Positions 1 through 9,975 of a DNA stretch of 64,000 bases are shown here, in pieces. This stretch comes from Lysobacterales bacterium 15-68-25 (GTDB lineage: Bacteria > Pseudomonadota > Gammaproteobacteria > Xanthomonadales > Rhodanobacteraceae). Both the position numbers and the translations under genes were made by a program. A model generated the notes under the pieces. The model saw nothing but the letters and a program-made list of their open reading frames with translations, was not told where the DNA came from and did not search any database. Numbering within the stretch: position 1 is the stretch's first letter; every line of letters begins with the position of its first letter. The stretch spans positions 124,001-188,000 of the forward strand of contig NCKB01000006.1 of the NCBI GenBank assembly GCA_002279065.1. The letters run 5' to 3'.

Positions 1-465
1 CCGACTGGCGTACAGCGGCACCGCGATCGAGTTGACCAGCAGCCAGAACGGCCAGTTCTGCACGCGCCGGCGCATCATCAACAACTGCGCGACGATGCTG
101 AAGGCCAGCACGGTCGAGTCCAGGAACGGTGCGTAGGCGTTGGTGAACCGGCGCAGCAGCAGCCCGTAGAGCACGGCGCCCACGGCACCGGCGGCGAGTT
201 GCCCGAGCAGATGGTGCGGCGGCAGGTCGCTTACCGGCAGCTCCCCGCCGTCGCGGCCGTGCCGCCACTGCCACCAGCCCACCACGCTGGTGCCGACGAA
301 GAACGCCTGCAGCAGCACGTCGGCGTAAAGCCGGCTGTGCAGGAAGACGATCGCGAACAGGCTGCAGCCGACGATGCCGGTCCACCAGGTGTGCACGCTA
401 TTGCGTCCGGCCAGCAGGATCGATGCGCCGGCCAGCACGTTGGCGGCGATCTCCAGCGGACTCAC
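1..465 (-). CDS. pnuC: PnuC-type nicotinamide riboside transporter, 3' end cut by window edge
   Basis: Polytopic inner-membrane protein of the PnuC family, which imports nicotinamide riboside for NAD salvage. The first 155 codons are present. A WWQW motif about residue 60 and a C-proximal stretch ending WLLVNSIAVPLYASR match the family's Trp-rich helices and conserved end of the substrate path. The start is a GTG at 465 that overlaps the ribokinase stop in a GTGA, so translation is probably coupled. No ATG fits the membrane start better. The last part of the protein lies outside the window. Family assignment is from remembered motifs. Confidence 0.85.
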   Translation of the reverse strand, partial: MSPLEIAANVLAGASILLAGRNSVHTWWTGIVGCSLFAIVFLHSRLYADVLLQAFFVGTSVVGWWQWRHGRDGGELPVSDLPPHHLLGQLAAGAVGAVLYGLLLRRFTNAYAPFLDSTVLAFSIVAQLLMMRRRVQNWPFWLLVNSIAVPLYASR

Positions 466-1361
466 GCGCCGGCGCGTCCGGCGAGGAACGCCTCCAGCTC
501 GGCGCGGGTGGGCATGCCGCCCTGCGCGCCGAGCCGGGTCACCGACAGCGCCGCCGCGGCGCAGGCCTTGCGCACCGCCATCTCGAGGCCTTCGTGCAGA
601 TGCACGGCCAACGCGCCGTTGAAGGTGTCGCCGGCGCCGGTGGTATCCACCACGTCCACCGCGAAGCCACGCTGGTGCGAGGGCTCGCCCTGCTCGCGAT
701 ACCACGCGCCCTCACCGCCACGGGTCAGCACCACCGGACACGGCGCGCGTCCCATCAGCTCGCGGAAGTCTTCGTCGGCCCCGCCGCCGAGCACGGTCGC
801 CAGTTCGTGCTGGTTGGGAGTGAGGTAGCGCACCAGCGCCAGCCATTCCCCGGGCAGCCGCTGCGCCGGGGCGGGATTGAGGATCACCGGCACGCCGAGC
901 GCGTGGCCCAGCCGTACCGTCGCCTCGACGGTCTCCAGCGGAATCTCCATCTGCACCAGCACCGCGTCCGCGCGCTCGACCCGTGTCCGCGCAGCCTCGA
1001 CCTGCTCCGGCGTCACGCTGGCGTTGGCCGCCGGCACCACGATGATCTGGTTGTCGCCCTCGGCCACGATGATCGATGCGGTGCCGCTCCCCACGTTGTC
1101 GCGCGTCGCCACGTGGGTGATATCCACGCCTTCGTCGGCGAGACCGCGCAGCAGCAGTGCGCCGAACGCATCGCGTCCCACCGCGCCGACCAGCGTCACC
1201 TCTGCGCCGAGCCGCGCCGCTGCGACGGCCTGGTTGGCCCCCTTGCCACCCGGCACGGTGAGAAAGCGTTCGCCCAGCAGGGTTTCACCCGGCGCAGGGA
1301 AGCGCGGTGCGAGCGTCACCAGGTCCATGTTGATGCTGCCGACGACGACGATGCGGGCCAT
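462..1361 (-). CDS. rbsK: Ribokinase, PfkB family
   Basis: A 299-residue sugar kinase of the usual ribokinase length; the family phosphorylates D-ribose to ribose-5-phosphate in the cytoplasm. The first PfkB signature is visible as GGKGANQA at residues 38-45, and the second as DTTGAGDTFNGA from residue 239 with catalytic Asp245. It precedes pnuC and overlaps it by four bases. No ribose ABC transporter or RbsR is nearby. The pairing with a nicotinamide riboside carrier raises the possibility that it handles ribose from nucleoside breakdown, or the riboside itself; that is inference. Confidence 0.88.
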   Translation of the reverse strand: MARIVVVGSINMDLVTLAPRFPAPGETLLGERFLTVPGGKGANQAVAAARLGAEVTLVGAVGRDAFGALLLRGLADEGVDITHVATRDNVGSGTASIIVAEGDNQIIVVPAANASVTPEQVEAARTRVERADAVLVQMEIPLETVEATVRLGHALGVPVILNPAPAQRLPGEWLALVRYLTPNQHELATVLGGGADEDFRELMGRAPCPVVLTRGGEGAWYREQGEPSHQRGFAVDVVDTTGAGDTFNGALAVHLHEGLEMAVRKACAAAALSVTRLGAQGGMPTRAELEAFLAGRAGA

Positions 1362-1420
1362 GCGGACTCCGGAAAGCGATCAGGTCGGGCAGCATAAGCG
1401 ATGCTCGACCCGCGACGTGC

Positions 1421-1834
1421 TCACCCGCCGCTGCCGTCGTCTGCCGCTGCGTTTCGCTTCTGCTGGCGACGCTCCTGCAGCTGCTGCTTCCACTGCATGT
1501 ACTTCTGCTTCTGGCTGTCCGACAGCACCGCCTGGATCTGCGCGTCGGTATCGCGCTGGATCGAACGCAGGCGATCGCGGCGAACCCGTTTGTCCAGCGA
1601 GGTGTCCGAGCGCAGCTGGGCCAGCTGCTGCTGGCGTTGCGCGATGACCGGTGCCAGCGTCGCCGCCTGCTGCGGGGTCAGGTCGAGCAGGCGGCTGAGG
1701 TGCCGGACCTGGCGTTGCGGGTCCTTGCCGGCATGCATGCCGGCGGACGCGCTGACGGGTGCATCCTGCGCCAGTACCTGGGCGGATGCCAGGCCGAAAC
1801 CGACCAGTGCGAGAAACATCAACGGACGAGACAT
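1421..1834 (-). CDS. Spy/CpxP-like periplasmic protein with LTxxQ motif
   Basis: A 137-residue secreted protein with a signal peptide (residues 1-22, cleavage likely after VLA). The mature part is helical, Arg/Gln-rich, with LTPQQ at residues 52-56 followed by long amphipathic helices (residues 60-125). This resembles the LTxxQ family of Spy, CpxP and metal-resistance proteins, which act as periplasmic chaperones or envelope-stress modulators. A GCAGGAG ribosome binding site precedes ATG 1834. It stands alone, with no CpxR or ECF regulator beside it. The precise function is unknown. Confidence 0.7.
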   Translation of the reverse strand: MSRPLMFLALVGFGLASAQVLAQDAPVSASAGMHAGKDPQRQVRHLSRLLDLTPQQAATLAPVIAQRQQQLAQLRSDTSLDKRVRRDRLRSIQRDTDAQIQAVLSDSQKQKYMQWKQQLQERRQQKRNAAADDGSGG

Positions 1835-2065
1835 CGCCGGCTCCTGCGGGGAAGGTTCCCCCCCCGAACGCCTCTAGCCGCGGGCGGTTGACCTCCCGGG
1901 CCGCCGCGGAGAGCGCCACACCGACCCCATCTGCACGCACCTTCCCTCTCCAGGAGATCCCGATGATCGCGCCGGACCATTGGTCGGCTCCATCAGCCAC
2001 CGGATCGCGCCGATGCCAGCGACCGTTCTCATGGACATGGCCTCCCGCTTTTCCCGTCGGCCCAC

Positions 2066-2093
2066 GAAAAAGCCCACCGTTTCCGGTGGGCTT
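2066..2093 (-). terminator. Rho-independent terminator of the leftward hslVU operon
   Basis: A 10-base inverted repeat (2070-2079 with 2084-2093, loop of four) is followed on the minus strand by a run of T. It lies 20 bases after the stop of the 2114-2728 gene and is oriented to end transcription coming from hslVU. The 279 bases between 1835 and 2113 otherwise show no convincing gene. Confidence 0.85.
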
Positions 2094-2113
2094 CGCGTTT
2101 GGCCCGGAAGCGC

Positions 2114-2728
2114 TTACTGTGCGCGACCGACGCCGGAGTCGCCCTGCTCCAGTGGAGGCGGATCGCCCGCCACGGCCAGCAACGATTGCGCGTAGCCGTC
2201 CTGGATGCTGATGGTGGACACCTCGTCCCAGGCGAAGAACGACGGTTCGCGCAGCCACTCCGCGTCGGGGGTGATCTCCTGCATGTTGAAGCCGTCCTCT
2301 TCCACGCCCAGCACGCGGCCGACGTAGCAGACTTCCGACTCGTCCTCGCTGTCCACATGCACGCCGATGACCGGCGAGAGCAGCCCGGCGGCCTGGACGA
2401 CCTCGCGGATGCTGTCCAGCGGGAACTGGCGCGGTACCCGCGGCACGATGTGCTTGATCGCCAGCGCCCGCTCGATGAACGCATGGTGCGCGTCCGGCGC
2501 CTCCAGCTCGGTGACGTCGCGGTGGCGCATCACGTAGAGGCCGTCGTAGGTGATCGCATCGCCGACCACCCAGAGCAGGAAGAACTCCCGCCCCACGCCG
2601 GCCACGTAGCCGCAGAAGCTGCCGTGTTCCAGGTCGCCGCGCCACAGTCGGACCAGTTGCTGGCGCTGCTGCGCTTCACGCAGCTGCGCCCGCTGACCAG
2701 TGATCTTCAGTTCGATGACCTTGCCCAT
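2114..2728 (-). CDS. Conserved hypothetical protein downstream of hslU
   Basis: A 204-residue soluble acidic protein with no signal peptide or membrane segment. I do not recognise a named family. Residues 20-70 look like a beta-rich barrel-type domain (LWRGDLEHGSFCGYVAGVG), and the middle has HVDSEDESEVCYVGRVLGV. The gene lies 36 bases after hslU and before a terminator, so it may be co-transcribed with hslVU. The start at 2728 is chosen because a TAAAAT box (2736-2741) sits exactly seven bases upstream, suggesting a leaderless transcript from its own promoter. Starts at 2737 or 2761 would overlap or precede that box. Confidence 0.7.
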   Translation of the reverse strand: MGKVIELKITGQRAQLREAQQRQQLVRLWRGDLEHGSFCGYVAGVGREFFLLWVVGDAITYDGLYVMRHRDVTELEAPDAHHAFIERALAIKHIVPRVPRQFPLDSIREVVQAAGLLSPVIGVHVDSEDESEVCYVGRVLGVEEDGFNMQEITPDAEWLREPSFFAWDEVSTISIQDGYAQSLLAVAGDPPPLEQGDSGVGRAQ

Positions 2729-2735
2729 GGCTGCC

Positions 2736-2741
2736 ATTTTA
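2736..2741 (-). promoter_or_regulatory. -10-like TAAAAT box, possible leaderless promoter
   Basis: TAAAAT on the minus strand ends seven bases before ATG 2728, placing the predicted transcription start on the A of the start codon. No good -35 is visible 16-18 bases upstream. Confidence 0.4.
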
Positions 2742-2764
2742 CCAGAGGGGGGACCCAGCATTGT

Positions 2765-4105
<1,341 letters not shown>

Positions 4106-4177
4106 GGGGCACCGGACCGTGGGGACTGGCGGGTCCGCCGTCCCGGCCCGAGCCGGCACGGCGGCAGCGAGGAGCGC

Positions 4178-4711
4178 TCAGAGCTCCTCGATCACCGCGT
4201 TGTGGTTCGTGTAGATGCAGATGTCGCCGGCGATCTTCAGCGACTTCTCGACGATGCTGCGGGCATCGAGGTCGGAGTTCTCCAGCAGGGCCAGCGCGGC
4301 GGACTGCGCGTACGGGCCGCCGGAGCCGATCGCGATCAGGCCGTGCTCGGGCTCGAGCACGTCGCCGTTGCCGGAGATCAGCAGCGAGGTGTCCTTGTCG
4401 GCCACCGCGAGCATCGCTTCGAGCTTTCCGTAGCGGCGGTCGGTGCGCCAGTCCTTGGCCATCTCCACGGCGGCACGGGTGAGGTTGTTGCCGTGCTTCT
4501 CGAGCTTCTGCTCGAACAGTTCGAACAGGGTGAACGCATCGGCCGTGGCGCCGGCGAAACCCGCCAGCACGTCGCCCTTGCCCAGCCGACGGATCTTGCG
4601 GGCGTTGGCCTTCATCACCGTGTTGCCCAGGGTGACCTGGCCGTCGCCGCCGATCACGACCTTGCCGTTGCGGCGGACGGAAACGATGGTGGTGGCGTGG
4701 AACGATTCCAT
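4178..4711 (-). CDS. hslV: HslV (ClpQ), peptidase of the HslUV protease
   Basis: A 177-residue N-terminal-nucleophile threonine peptidase. The start MESFHA gives a six-residue propeptide, with the catalytic Thr being the first residue of [12 protein letters not shown] (Thr7 here). The motifs [23 protein letters not shown] and AIGSGGPYA match E. coli HslV closely, as does the ICIYTNH end. It heads the hslVU pair and is preceded by a sigma32-type promoter, consistent with heat-shock control. Confidence 0.97.
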   Translation of the reverse strand: MESFHATTIVSVRRNGKVVIGGDGQVTLGNTVMKANARKIRRLGKGDVLAGFAGATADAFTLFELFEQKLEKHGNNLTRAAVEMAKDWRTDRRYGKLEAMLAVADKDTSLLISGNGDVLEPEHGLIAIGSGGPYAQSAALALLENSDLDARSIVEKSLKIAGDICIYTNHNAVIEEL

Positions 4712-4740
4712 GGCGGCTCCGCGAGACGATCGAACGGTCT

Positions 4741-4769
4741 CTGTGGGGATCGCCACCGGAGTTTGCAAG
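4741..4769 (-). promoter_or_regulatory. Sigma32-like heat-shock promoter of hslVU
   Basis: On the minus strand, CTTGCAAA (4762-4769) and CCCCACAG (4741-4748) match the sigma32 -35 CTTGAAA and -10 CCCCATNT elements with one or two differences and a 13-base gap between these blocks. The -10 lies 29 bases before the hslV start codon. Known RpoH control of hslVU in other proteobacteria supports this. Confidence 0.65.
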
Positions 4770-4795
4770 CGGGACCGAGCCCCGCGCGCGCCGGC

Positions 4796-5911
4796 TCAGG
4801 CCGCGGCCAGGGCTTCGGGCAGCGCGGCGAGGAAGGCCGTGGCGGCCGCGACCGCAGGCGTCACGTCGGAGGGGTCGACGGCGACCGCGCCATCGTGCGG
4901 GCCGTACGGGCGATAGCGTTCGAGGTTGGGCCGGGTGAACAGGCCCAGGGTGGGCGTGCCACTGGCGCAGGCCAGGTGCATCACGCCGCAGTCGCCGCTG
5001 ATGTAGGCGTCGCACTGGCGGACCAAGGCGGCCATGCGGCGTACGTCGCTGGAAAAATACGCCGGCAGGCGCCCTTCCAGCTGCGAGCGGCCATGGGCAG
5101 CGACCATTTCGATGAAGCGCAGCGAGGGGTCGCGCTGTTGCAGCGACTCGATGAACCGCTGCCACCACTCGCTGGGCAATCGCTTGTTGCCGGTGGCGTT
5201 GGGGAAGATCGCTATCACACGGCCGCCGTGGTCGATCCCGCCGCTATCGACGAGCAGATCGTCGAGCGTGTCGCGAGCTTCCTGAAGCTCGTCTTCGCGC
5301 AGCTTGATGCGCAGGCGTGGCATTGGCCACTCTTGCACGGCGCGGCCGCCACTGAGCGCGTGCCGCAGCGCATGCACCGCGTCCAGCGCAAAGTGCCCGG
5401 GCGCCTGCGCCCAGACCGCCTGCCAGGCGGGACCGGCGTCACGCTCATCGTTGTCGTCGAAGGGCGGGGCGACCCACTGGCGCGCGCCGCTCCAGCGAAT
5501 CAGCATGCGCGCCGAGCGCGATCCCTTCGCACAATCGATGGCCAAGTCGTAGCGCGCCCGGCGCATGGCCCGGATCATGCGCCACAACCGCCAGGGATGG
5601 TGGCCTGGACGACGGGTGACCTGGTAGATCCGGCGCACCTGCCGGAAGCCCGCGAAGATGTCCGTTGCCGCCTCGCAGCCGGTGACCACGTCGACCTCGG
5701 CGCCCGGGAATTGCCGCTCGAGCTCGCACAGCAGCGGGGTGACCAGCAGCGTGTTGCCCAGCCGGTGGTTGGGTCGCAGCACCAGGATGCGGTGCACGCC
5801 CCGCGCCGACAGTCCGCCCACCGGCACCCGGCCGCCAGCCGCGACCGTCTCCACGCCAGACGTCGAACGGGGCGGAACAAGCGAGTTGTCGGGTGAGACG
5901 ACGGGAACCAT
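4796..5911 (-). CDS. Glycosyltransferase family 9 (heptosyltransferase-like)
   Basis: A 371-residue GT9 protein, the family of ADP-heptose:LPS heptosyltransferases. The N-terminal Rossmann half starts at HRILVLRPNHRLGNTLLVTPLL (about residues 40-60), where the usual RLGD is RLGN. The C-terminal donor-binding half has IFPNATGNKRLP, CDAYISGDCGVMHLA and GTPTLGLF. The first 38 residues are not typical, so translation may begin at GTG 5797 (VHRILVL). It sits between xerC and hslV, which adjoin in related genomes. The likely role is adding a sugar to LPS core or another glycolipid; the substrate is unknown. Confidence 0.82.
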   Translation of the reverse strand: MVPVVSPDNSLVPPRSTSGVETVAAGGRVPVGGLSARGVHRILVLRPNHRLGNTLLVTPLLCELERQFPGAEVDVVTGCEAATDIFAGFRQVRRIYQVTRRPGHHPWRLWRMIRAMRRARYDLAIDCAKGSRSARMLIRWSGARQWVAPPFDDNDERDAGPAWQAVWAQAPGHFALDAVHALRHALSGGRAVQEWPMPRLRIKLREDELQEARDTLDDLLVDSGGIDHGGRVIAIFPNATGNKRLPSEWWQRFIESLQQRDPSLRFIEMVAAHGRSQLEGRLPAYFSSDVRRMAALVRQCDAYISGDCGVMHLACASGTPTLGLFTRPNLERYRPYGPHDGAVAVDPSDVTPAVAAATAFLAALPEALAAA

Positions 5912-6009
5912 CGGCAGCCATGCTGGATACGGGATGCACGACAGTTTCGACGGCCGGTGCTTTCAGGCTGCTTACGCCATTCCCCCCGCCAGACCCGACC
6001 TTGCCGCGA

Positions 6010-6915
6010 TTACTTGCGACGGGCGCGCGGATGCGCTGCGTCGTAGACGCGGGACAGATGCTGGAAATCCAGGTGGGTGTAGATCTGCGTAGTGGCGATG
6101 TCGGCGTGGCCGAGCAGCTCCTGCACCGCGCGCAGGTCGCCGGAGGATTCGAGCATGTGGCTGGCGAAGGTGTGCCGCAGCAGGTGCGGATGGATGCGCT
6201 TGGCGCTGCCCTGCAGCAACGCCAGCGTCTTCAGCCGGGCCTGCACCGTGCGCGGGCTAATCGGCGCGCCGCCCCGGGCCCGGAACACCGGCGAGGCCGG
6301 GCTCATGCCTTCGGCCAGGCCCAGCGCGCGCAGCGCCTCCACCGCATGCCGGCCCACCGGCACGATGCGGGTCTTGCGGCCCTTGCCGAGCACGCGCACC
6401 TCGCCACCCTCCAGGTCCAGGTCCTGCCAGCGCAGCCCGCACAGCTCGGACAGGCGCAGCCCGGAGGAATAGAACAGCTCGAGCATCGCCCGGTCGCGCA
6501 GGCCCAGCGTGCCCTCGCCGCCGCCGTGTTCGACCAGGCTGGCAGCCTCGTCCACGTCGAGCACCTGCGGCAGCTTGCGGTGCACCTTGGGGCCGCGCAC
6601 GCCCAGCGCCGGATCGTGGTCGAGCCGTCCCTCGCGGATGAGGTGGCGGAACAGGCTGCGGCAGGCCGAAAGCAGCCGCTGCAGGCTTTTCGGCGACAGC
6701 CCGGCGCGGTGCTCGGCCGCGACGAACCGGCGCATCCCGTGCGCGTCCAATCCAGCGAAGTCGGCCAGCTGCTGCGCCTCCATGAAGCGCAGCAGTTTGT
6801 CCAGGTCGCGGCGATAGCCTGCCAGCGTATGGGGCGACGCCTGCCGCTCGTCGGCCAGCCGCACCAGCCAGGCCTCCACCTGCGCACGGGCGGCCGCGGC
6901 CGATGTCTGGCTCAC
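6010..6915 (-). CDS. xerC: Tyrosine recombinase XerC
   Basis: A 301-residue site-specific recombinase that with XerD resolves chromosome dimers at dif. It has an N-terminal SAM-like core-binding domain (residues 10-95) and a catalytic domain with Arg154 (SGLRLSEL), Lys178, His244 and Arg247 ([10 protein letters not shown]), His270 (LLGHA) and nucleophile Tyr279 (TQIYTH). It lies ten bases after the DUF484 gene, giving the conserved dapF-DUF484-xerC order. Confidence 0.96.
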   Translation of the reverse strand: MSQTSAAAARAQVEAWLVRLADERQASPHTLAGYRRDLDKLLRFMEAQQLADFAGLDAHGMRRFVAAEHRAGLSPKSLQRLLSACRSLFRHLIREGRLDHDPALGVRGPKVHRKLPQVLDVDEAASLVEHGGGEGTLGLRDRAMLELFYSSGLRLSELCGLRWQDLDLEGGEVRVLGKGRKTRIVPVGRHAVEALRALGLAEGMSPASPVFRARGGAPISPRTVQARLKTLALLQGSAKRIHPHLLRHTFASHMLESSGDLRAVQELLGHADIATTQIYTHLDFQHLSRVYDAAHPRARRK

Positions 6916-6925
6916 GACGAGGCGC

Positions 6926-7609
6926 TCAGCCGATGTCGCGCGCCCGCGTCAGCGCGGCGGTGATGGTGGTGGCGATCATCTTCAGGAACAGCGTGCCCAT
7001 GCCCGGCTGGAAGTGGTCCTGGTTGCTCGATCCGATCGCCAGCAGGCCCAGTTCGCCCAGCGGCATCACGGCGGCCGAGCGCACGTTCTCCGCACGCTGG
7101 CCGAACAGCCGGTACAGGCGCTCGGCCGACAGGCGTCCGGCGATCGGCTCGTGATGGGCCAGGAAATCGGCGAACTCCGGCAAACCGGCGCGGCCTTCCG
7201 GCACGTGCACCAGCCAGTCCGCCGGCGGCAGCGTGGCCGGCCCGAACAGCACCAGGCGCACCTGTTCGGTCTGGAAATCGGCGCTGAGCTTGGCGATCAC
7301 GCTGCGCGCGGTGACCTCCGGCGTGTTGGCGCGCAGCAGGGCGATGGTCAGGTCGTGCACGCGCTTCATCAGCGACTCGTTCTCGCTGGCGATGGTGATC
7401 AGCTCCGCCAGCCGGCGTTCGAGTTCGGCATTCTTCTCGCGCAGGCTCTGCAACTGGTACACGGCCAGCGAGGCAGCGGCCCCCTGCTCGCGCGGCAGCG
7501 TGAGTTTCGCGGCGAGGTCGGGATAGTCGGCCAGGAAGCCAGGATGGCGACGCAGGTAGGCGGCCACCTGCTCGGGCTGCAGCGTCGGCTCGGTCGCGCT
7601 GTCGGTCAT
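6926..7609 (-). CDS. DUF484 family protein (YigA-like), GAF-fold
   Basis: A 227-residue soluble protein of the DUF484 family, whose C-terminal half has a GAF-like fold. The N-terminal QVAAYLRRHPGFLADYPDL pattern (residues 19-37) is the family signature, followed by a coiled coil (about residues 52-82) and a GAF-like domain ending near residue 220. It is found between dapF and xerC in many gammaproteobacteria, including E. coli. The function is not established. Confidence 0.88.
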   Translation of the reverse strand: MTDSATEPTLQPEQVAAYLRRHPGFLADYPDLAAKLTLPREQGAAASLAVYQLQSLREKNAELERRLAELITIASENESLMKRVHDLTIALLRANTPEVTARSVIAKLSADFQTEQVRLVLFGPATLPPADWLVHVPEGRAGLPEFADFLAHHEPIAGRLSAERLYRLFGQRAENVRSAAVMPLGELGLLAIGSSNQDHFQPGMGTLFLKMIATTITAALTRARDIG

Positions 7610-7708
7610 GCGGGTCGATCCTCGGGCACGGCATGGGAGAGGCGCAGCTTCTTTCGTCGCGCCGGCGCCCCGAGTCTGCGACCTGGGCGGGCGAACATCA
7701 ACGCCGCG

Positions 7709-8542
7709 TCACGCCAGCCACTCGCCCTCGAACACGAACGCGGCCGGGCCGCGCATCCACAGCGCATGTCCGGGACCCGGCCAGATGATCCCCAGCGAGC
7801 CGCCGGGCAGGTCGACCCGCACCTCGGCATCGACGGCATCGCGCCGCCGCAGTACCGCCATCGCCGCACAGGCGCCGGTGCCGCAGGCCAGCGTCCAGCC
7901 GGCACCGCGCTCGTGCACGCGCAGCCGCAGGTGGTCGCGCGCCAGCACCTGTACGAAACCGGCATTGGCCTGCTGCGGAAAGCGCGGGTGCGCAGTGACG
8001 GACGGTCCCAGCTCGGACACCCGGGCCGCGTCGACATCGTCGACGATGATCACCGCGTGCGGGTTGCCCATCGATGCCACGCCGATCGCCAGCATCGTGT
8101 CGTCCACCGCCAGCGCGTAGCTGTCGCCGGCAGTCGCGGCCTCGAACGGCACGCGTTTCGGATCGAACACCGGCTCGCCCATGTCCACCGCCACGTCGAG
8201 CGGGCCCTCCAGGCGCACGGCGACCGGGCCGGACGGACTCTCCAGGCGTGCCGTCGTGCCCAGCGGCAGCACACCGGCACGATGCAGCCAGGCGGCGACG
8301 CAGCGTGCACCGTTGCCGCACTGTCCGGACGGCGAGCCGTCGGCATTCCAGATCCCGTAGTAGAAGGCGCAGGAAGGATCGCGAGCGCGTTCGATCGTGA
8401 GCAGCTGGTCGAACCCGACCCCGGTGCGACGGTCGGCCATCGCGCGGATCAGGGCCGCATCCGGCGCGGTGGGATCGCTGCGGCGATCGAGTACGACGAA
8501 GTCGTTGCCGATGCCGTGCATCTTGGAAAAGCGCAGGGTCAT
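7709..8542 (-). CDS. dapF: Diaminopimelate epimerase
   Basis: A 277-residue enzyme interconverting LL- and meso-diaminopimelate, needed for lysine and peptidoglycan. It is a pyridoxal-independent racemase with two catalytic cysteines: Cys75 in GQCGNGARC and a second in LACGTGACAA. The start MTLRFSKMHGIGNDF at 8542 is the classic N-terminus; a longer in-frame extension upstream is not coding. It follows the small lipoprotein gene by 13 bases. Confidence 0.97.
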   Translation of the reverse strand: MTLRFSKMHGIGNDFVVLDRRSDPTAPDAALIRAMADRRTGVGFDQLLTIERARDPSCAFYYGIWNADGSPSGQCGNGARCVAAWLHRAGVLPLGTTARLESPSGPVAVRLEGPLDVAVDMGEPVFDPKRVPFEAATAGDSYALAVDDTMLAIGVASMGNPHAVIIVDDVDAARVSELGPSVTAHPRFPQQANAGFVQVLARDHLRLRVHERGAGWTLACGTGACAAMAVLRRRDAVDAEVRVDLPGGSLGIIWPGPGHALWMRGPAAFVFEGEWLA

Positions 8543-8555
8543 GCGCCGGCCCGCC

Positions 8556-8756
8556 TCAGCGGGAAGCGGCCGGCGCGGGAGCGCTCGTCGGGGCTGCCGG
8601 TAGCGTGCTGTTGGCAGCGGCGGGTGCCATCGGCGCGCTTGCCGCACTCGCGGGGGCGGCAGGCTTCGTGGGCAGCACCAGCGGCCCCTTGTTGCCGCAG
8701 CCGGCCAGCGCGGCGGCGGACAGGACGGCCAGGGTGGGCAGGAGCAGACGGCGCAT
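8556..8756 (-). CDS. lptM: LptM-like small lipoprotein (YifL family)
   Basis: A 66-residue lipoprotein. The signal peptide ends in LAGC (Cys20), followed at once by GNKGPLVLP, the conserved segment of YifL/LptM, which in E. coli helps the LPS translocon LptD/LptE mature. The rest is an Ala/Pro-rich tail. Position directly upstream of dapF matches E. coli. Gene symbol by motif and synteny. Confidence 0.85.
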   Translation of the reverse strand: MRRLLLPTLAVLSAAALAGCGNKGPLVLPTKPAAPASAASAPMAPAAANSTLPAAPTSAPAPAASR

Positions 8757-9288
8757 GCGGGGGTCCTCGACGAAGGGACCGCGAGTATAGCCCTGCGCCG
8801 TCGCGGGCCAGGGCTCGTCGGCAGCGTCCCGTTGCGCCGCGCCGACGGCGACCGGGTCCTCGTCCCGCGCATCGCTCGGCCACGAAGTGGATCATCGGGT
8901 TCCATGGCCCGGCCATGGCCATGTCGGCGCTGCCACGGCCCGCTCCGTGCAACCCGGCCCGCTGGTGCCCAGAGCGTTTCCGTCCCCGGTTTGCGACGGT
9001 CCGGCCGCCGCCGTGGGCACACCGGGATCGTCTCCGCGATGCGCGTCGGAGAGTCGGGTCCGATGGCAACGTGCATCTCCGAACACTCGCGGCTCGGCGT
9101 GCACGTCAGCATGGCTCGCGGCCGGCTCGACGCGGACAGCCAGCGTCTGCCGGCGCGGGATCTCGGACAGGCTCCTCCTGATCCCGACGCGGATCGCCAG
9201 GGAGCATCGGCTAACCTAAGCGCGCCAGCCGCGGCCGGTGACGCACCGATGGTCACGGCCCAAACCCGTCCCGCCCCTGGAGTGACCC
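8757..9288. other. Gene-free interval between lptM and a divergent membrane-protein gene
   Basis: About 530 bases with open frames on both strands but no convincing start, ribosome binding site or domain. It holds the lptM -10 box, an odd-centred perfect palindrome at 8902-8918 (CCATGGCC around C8910), and a TAACCT box near 9212 that could serve the rightward gene at 9289. A decayed gene cannot be excluded. Confidence 0.5.
8784..8789 (-). promoter_or_regulatory. -10 box upstream of lptM-dapF-DUF484-xerC
   Basis: TATACT on the minus strand, 27 bases before ATG 8756, is a near-consensus sigma70 -10. The -35 region at 17 bases is weak. Confidence 0.5.
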
Positions 9289-9975
9289 GTGAACTGGGAG
9301 CATCTGCTCGCTCTGCCCGCCACCCTACTGTTCGTGGTCGCTGCCGTGCTGCTGCTGCTGGCCTTGAGCACCGCCGCGGGAGGCCGTCGTCACTGGCGCG
9401 ACCGGCGGCACCTGCGTGCCTCGCTGGCGCTGGTGCTGACCTTGGCCTGGTTGGTGCTGGCGCTGGGCTCGTTCACGCTGGGCTGGAGCCTGCGTGGGTA
9501 CCGCAGGCTCGTCGCCGAGGTGCCGGTGGTGAGTATCGACGCGCGCATCCTGTCGCCGCAGCGCTGGGCGCTGACCCTGACCTGGCCGGACGGCAGCTCG
9601 CGGGTGGTCGACGTCGCCGGGGATGCCTTCCGGGTCGAGGCGATCGTGCTGAAGTGGAAGCTGCCGGCGCTGCTCGCCGGCGCCCCGCCGGTCTACCGGC
9701 TCGACCGCATCGACGGCCGCTACGACGACGCGCGCCAGGAGCTGGAAGCACCGCGCACGGTGATCGATTTCCGCCCGCCCGGCGGCTTCGACCTGCTGAC
9801 CCTGCGCAAGCAGCTGCCCGGCTGGCTGCCGGAGGTGGACGCCGTGTTCGGCAGCGGCGCTTTCCTGCCGCTGGTCGACCAGGGTCACTACGAGGTGAGC
9901 ATGATGCGCACCGGCGCGCTGGTGGCCCGTCCCGACGACGACACGGCGCGGCGGATGCAGGAACGGCTGCGCTAG
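9289..9975 (+). CDS. Membrane-anchored conserved hypothetical protein
   Basis: A 228-residue protein with two N-terminal transmembrane helices (about residues 5-25 and 42-65) followed by a soluble, probably extracytoplasmic beta-rich domain (WALTLTWPDGSSRVVDVAGDAF). The domain after residue 150 contains RTVIDFRPPGGFDLL. I do not recognise the family beyond similar unnamed proteins in Xanthomonadales, sometimes labelled multidrug transporter without evidence. It starts GTGAACTGG-proximal; the chosen start gives MNWEHLL. Its stop overlaps the end of the convergent GNAT gene. Confidence 0.7.
   Translation: MNWEHLLALPATLLFVVAAVLLLLALSTAAGGRRHWRDRRHLRASLALVLTLAWLVLALGSFTLGWSLRGYRRLVAEVPVVSIDARILSPQRWALTLTWPDGSSRVVDVAGDAFRVEAIVLKWKLPALLAGAPPVYRLDRIDGRYDDARQELEAPRTVIDFRPPGGFDLLTLRKQLPGWLPEVDAVFGSGAFLPLVDQGHYEVSMMRTGALVARPDDDTARRMQERLR

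Noticed and set aside
8539-9256. In-frame upstream extension of dapF toward 9256
   Set aside because: Family start is MTLRFSKMHG; extension crosses the separate lptM gene and promoter.
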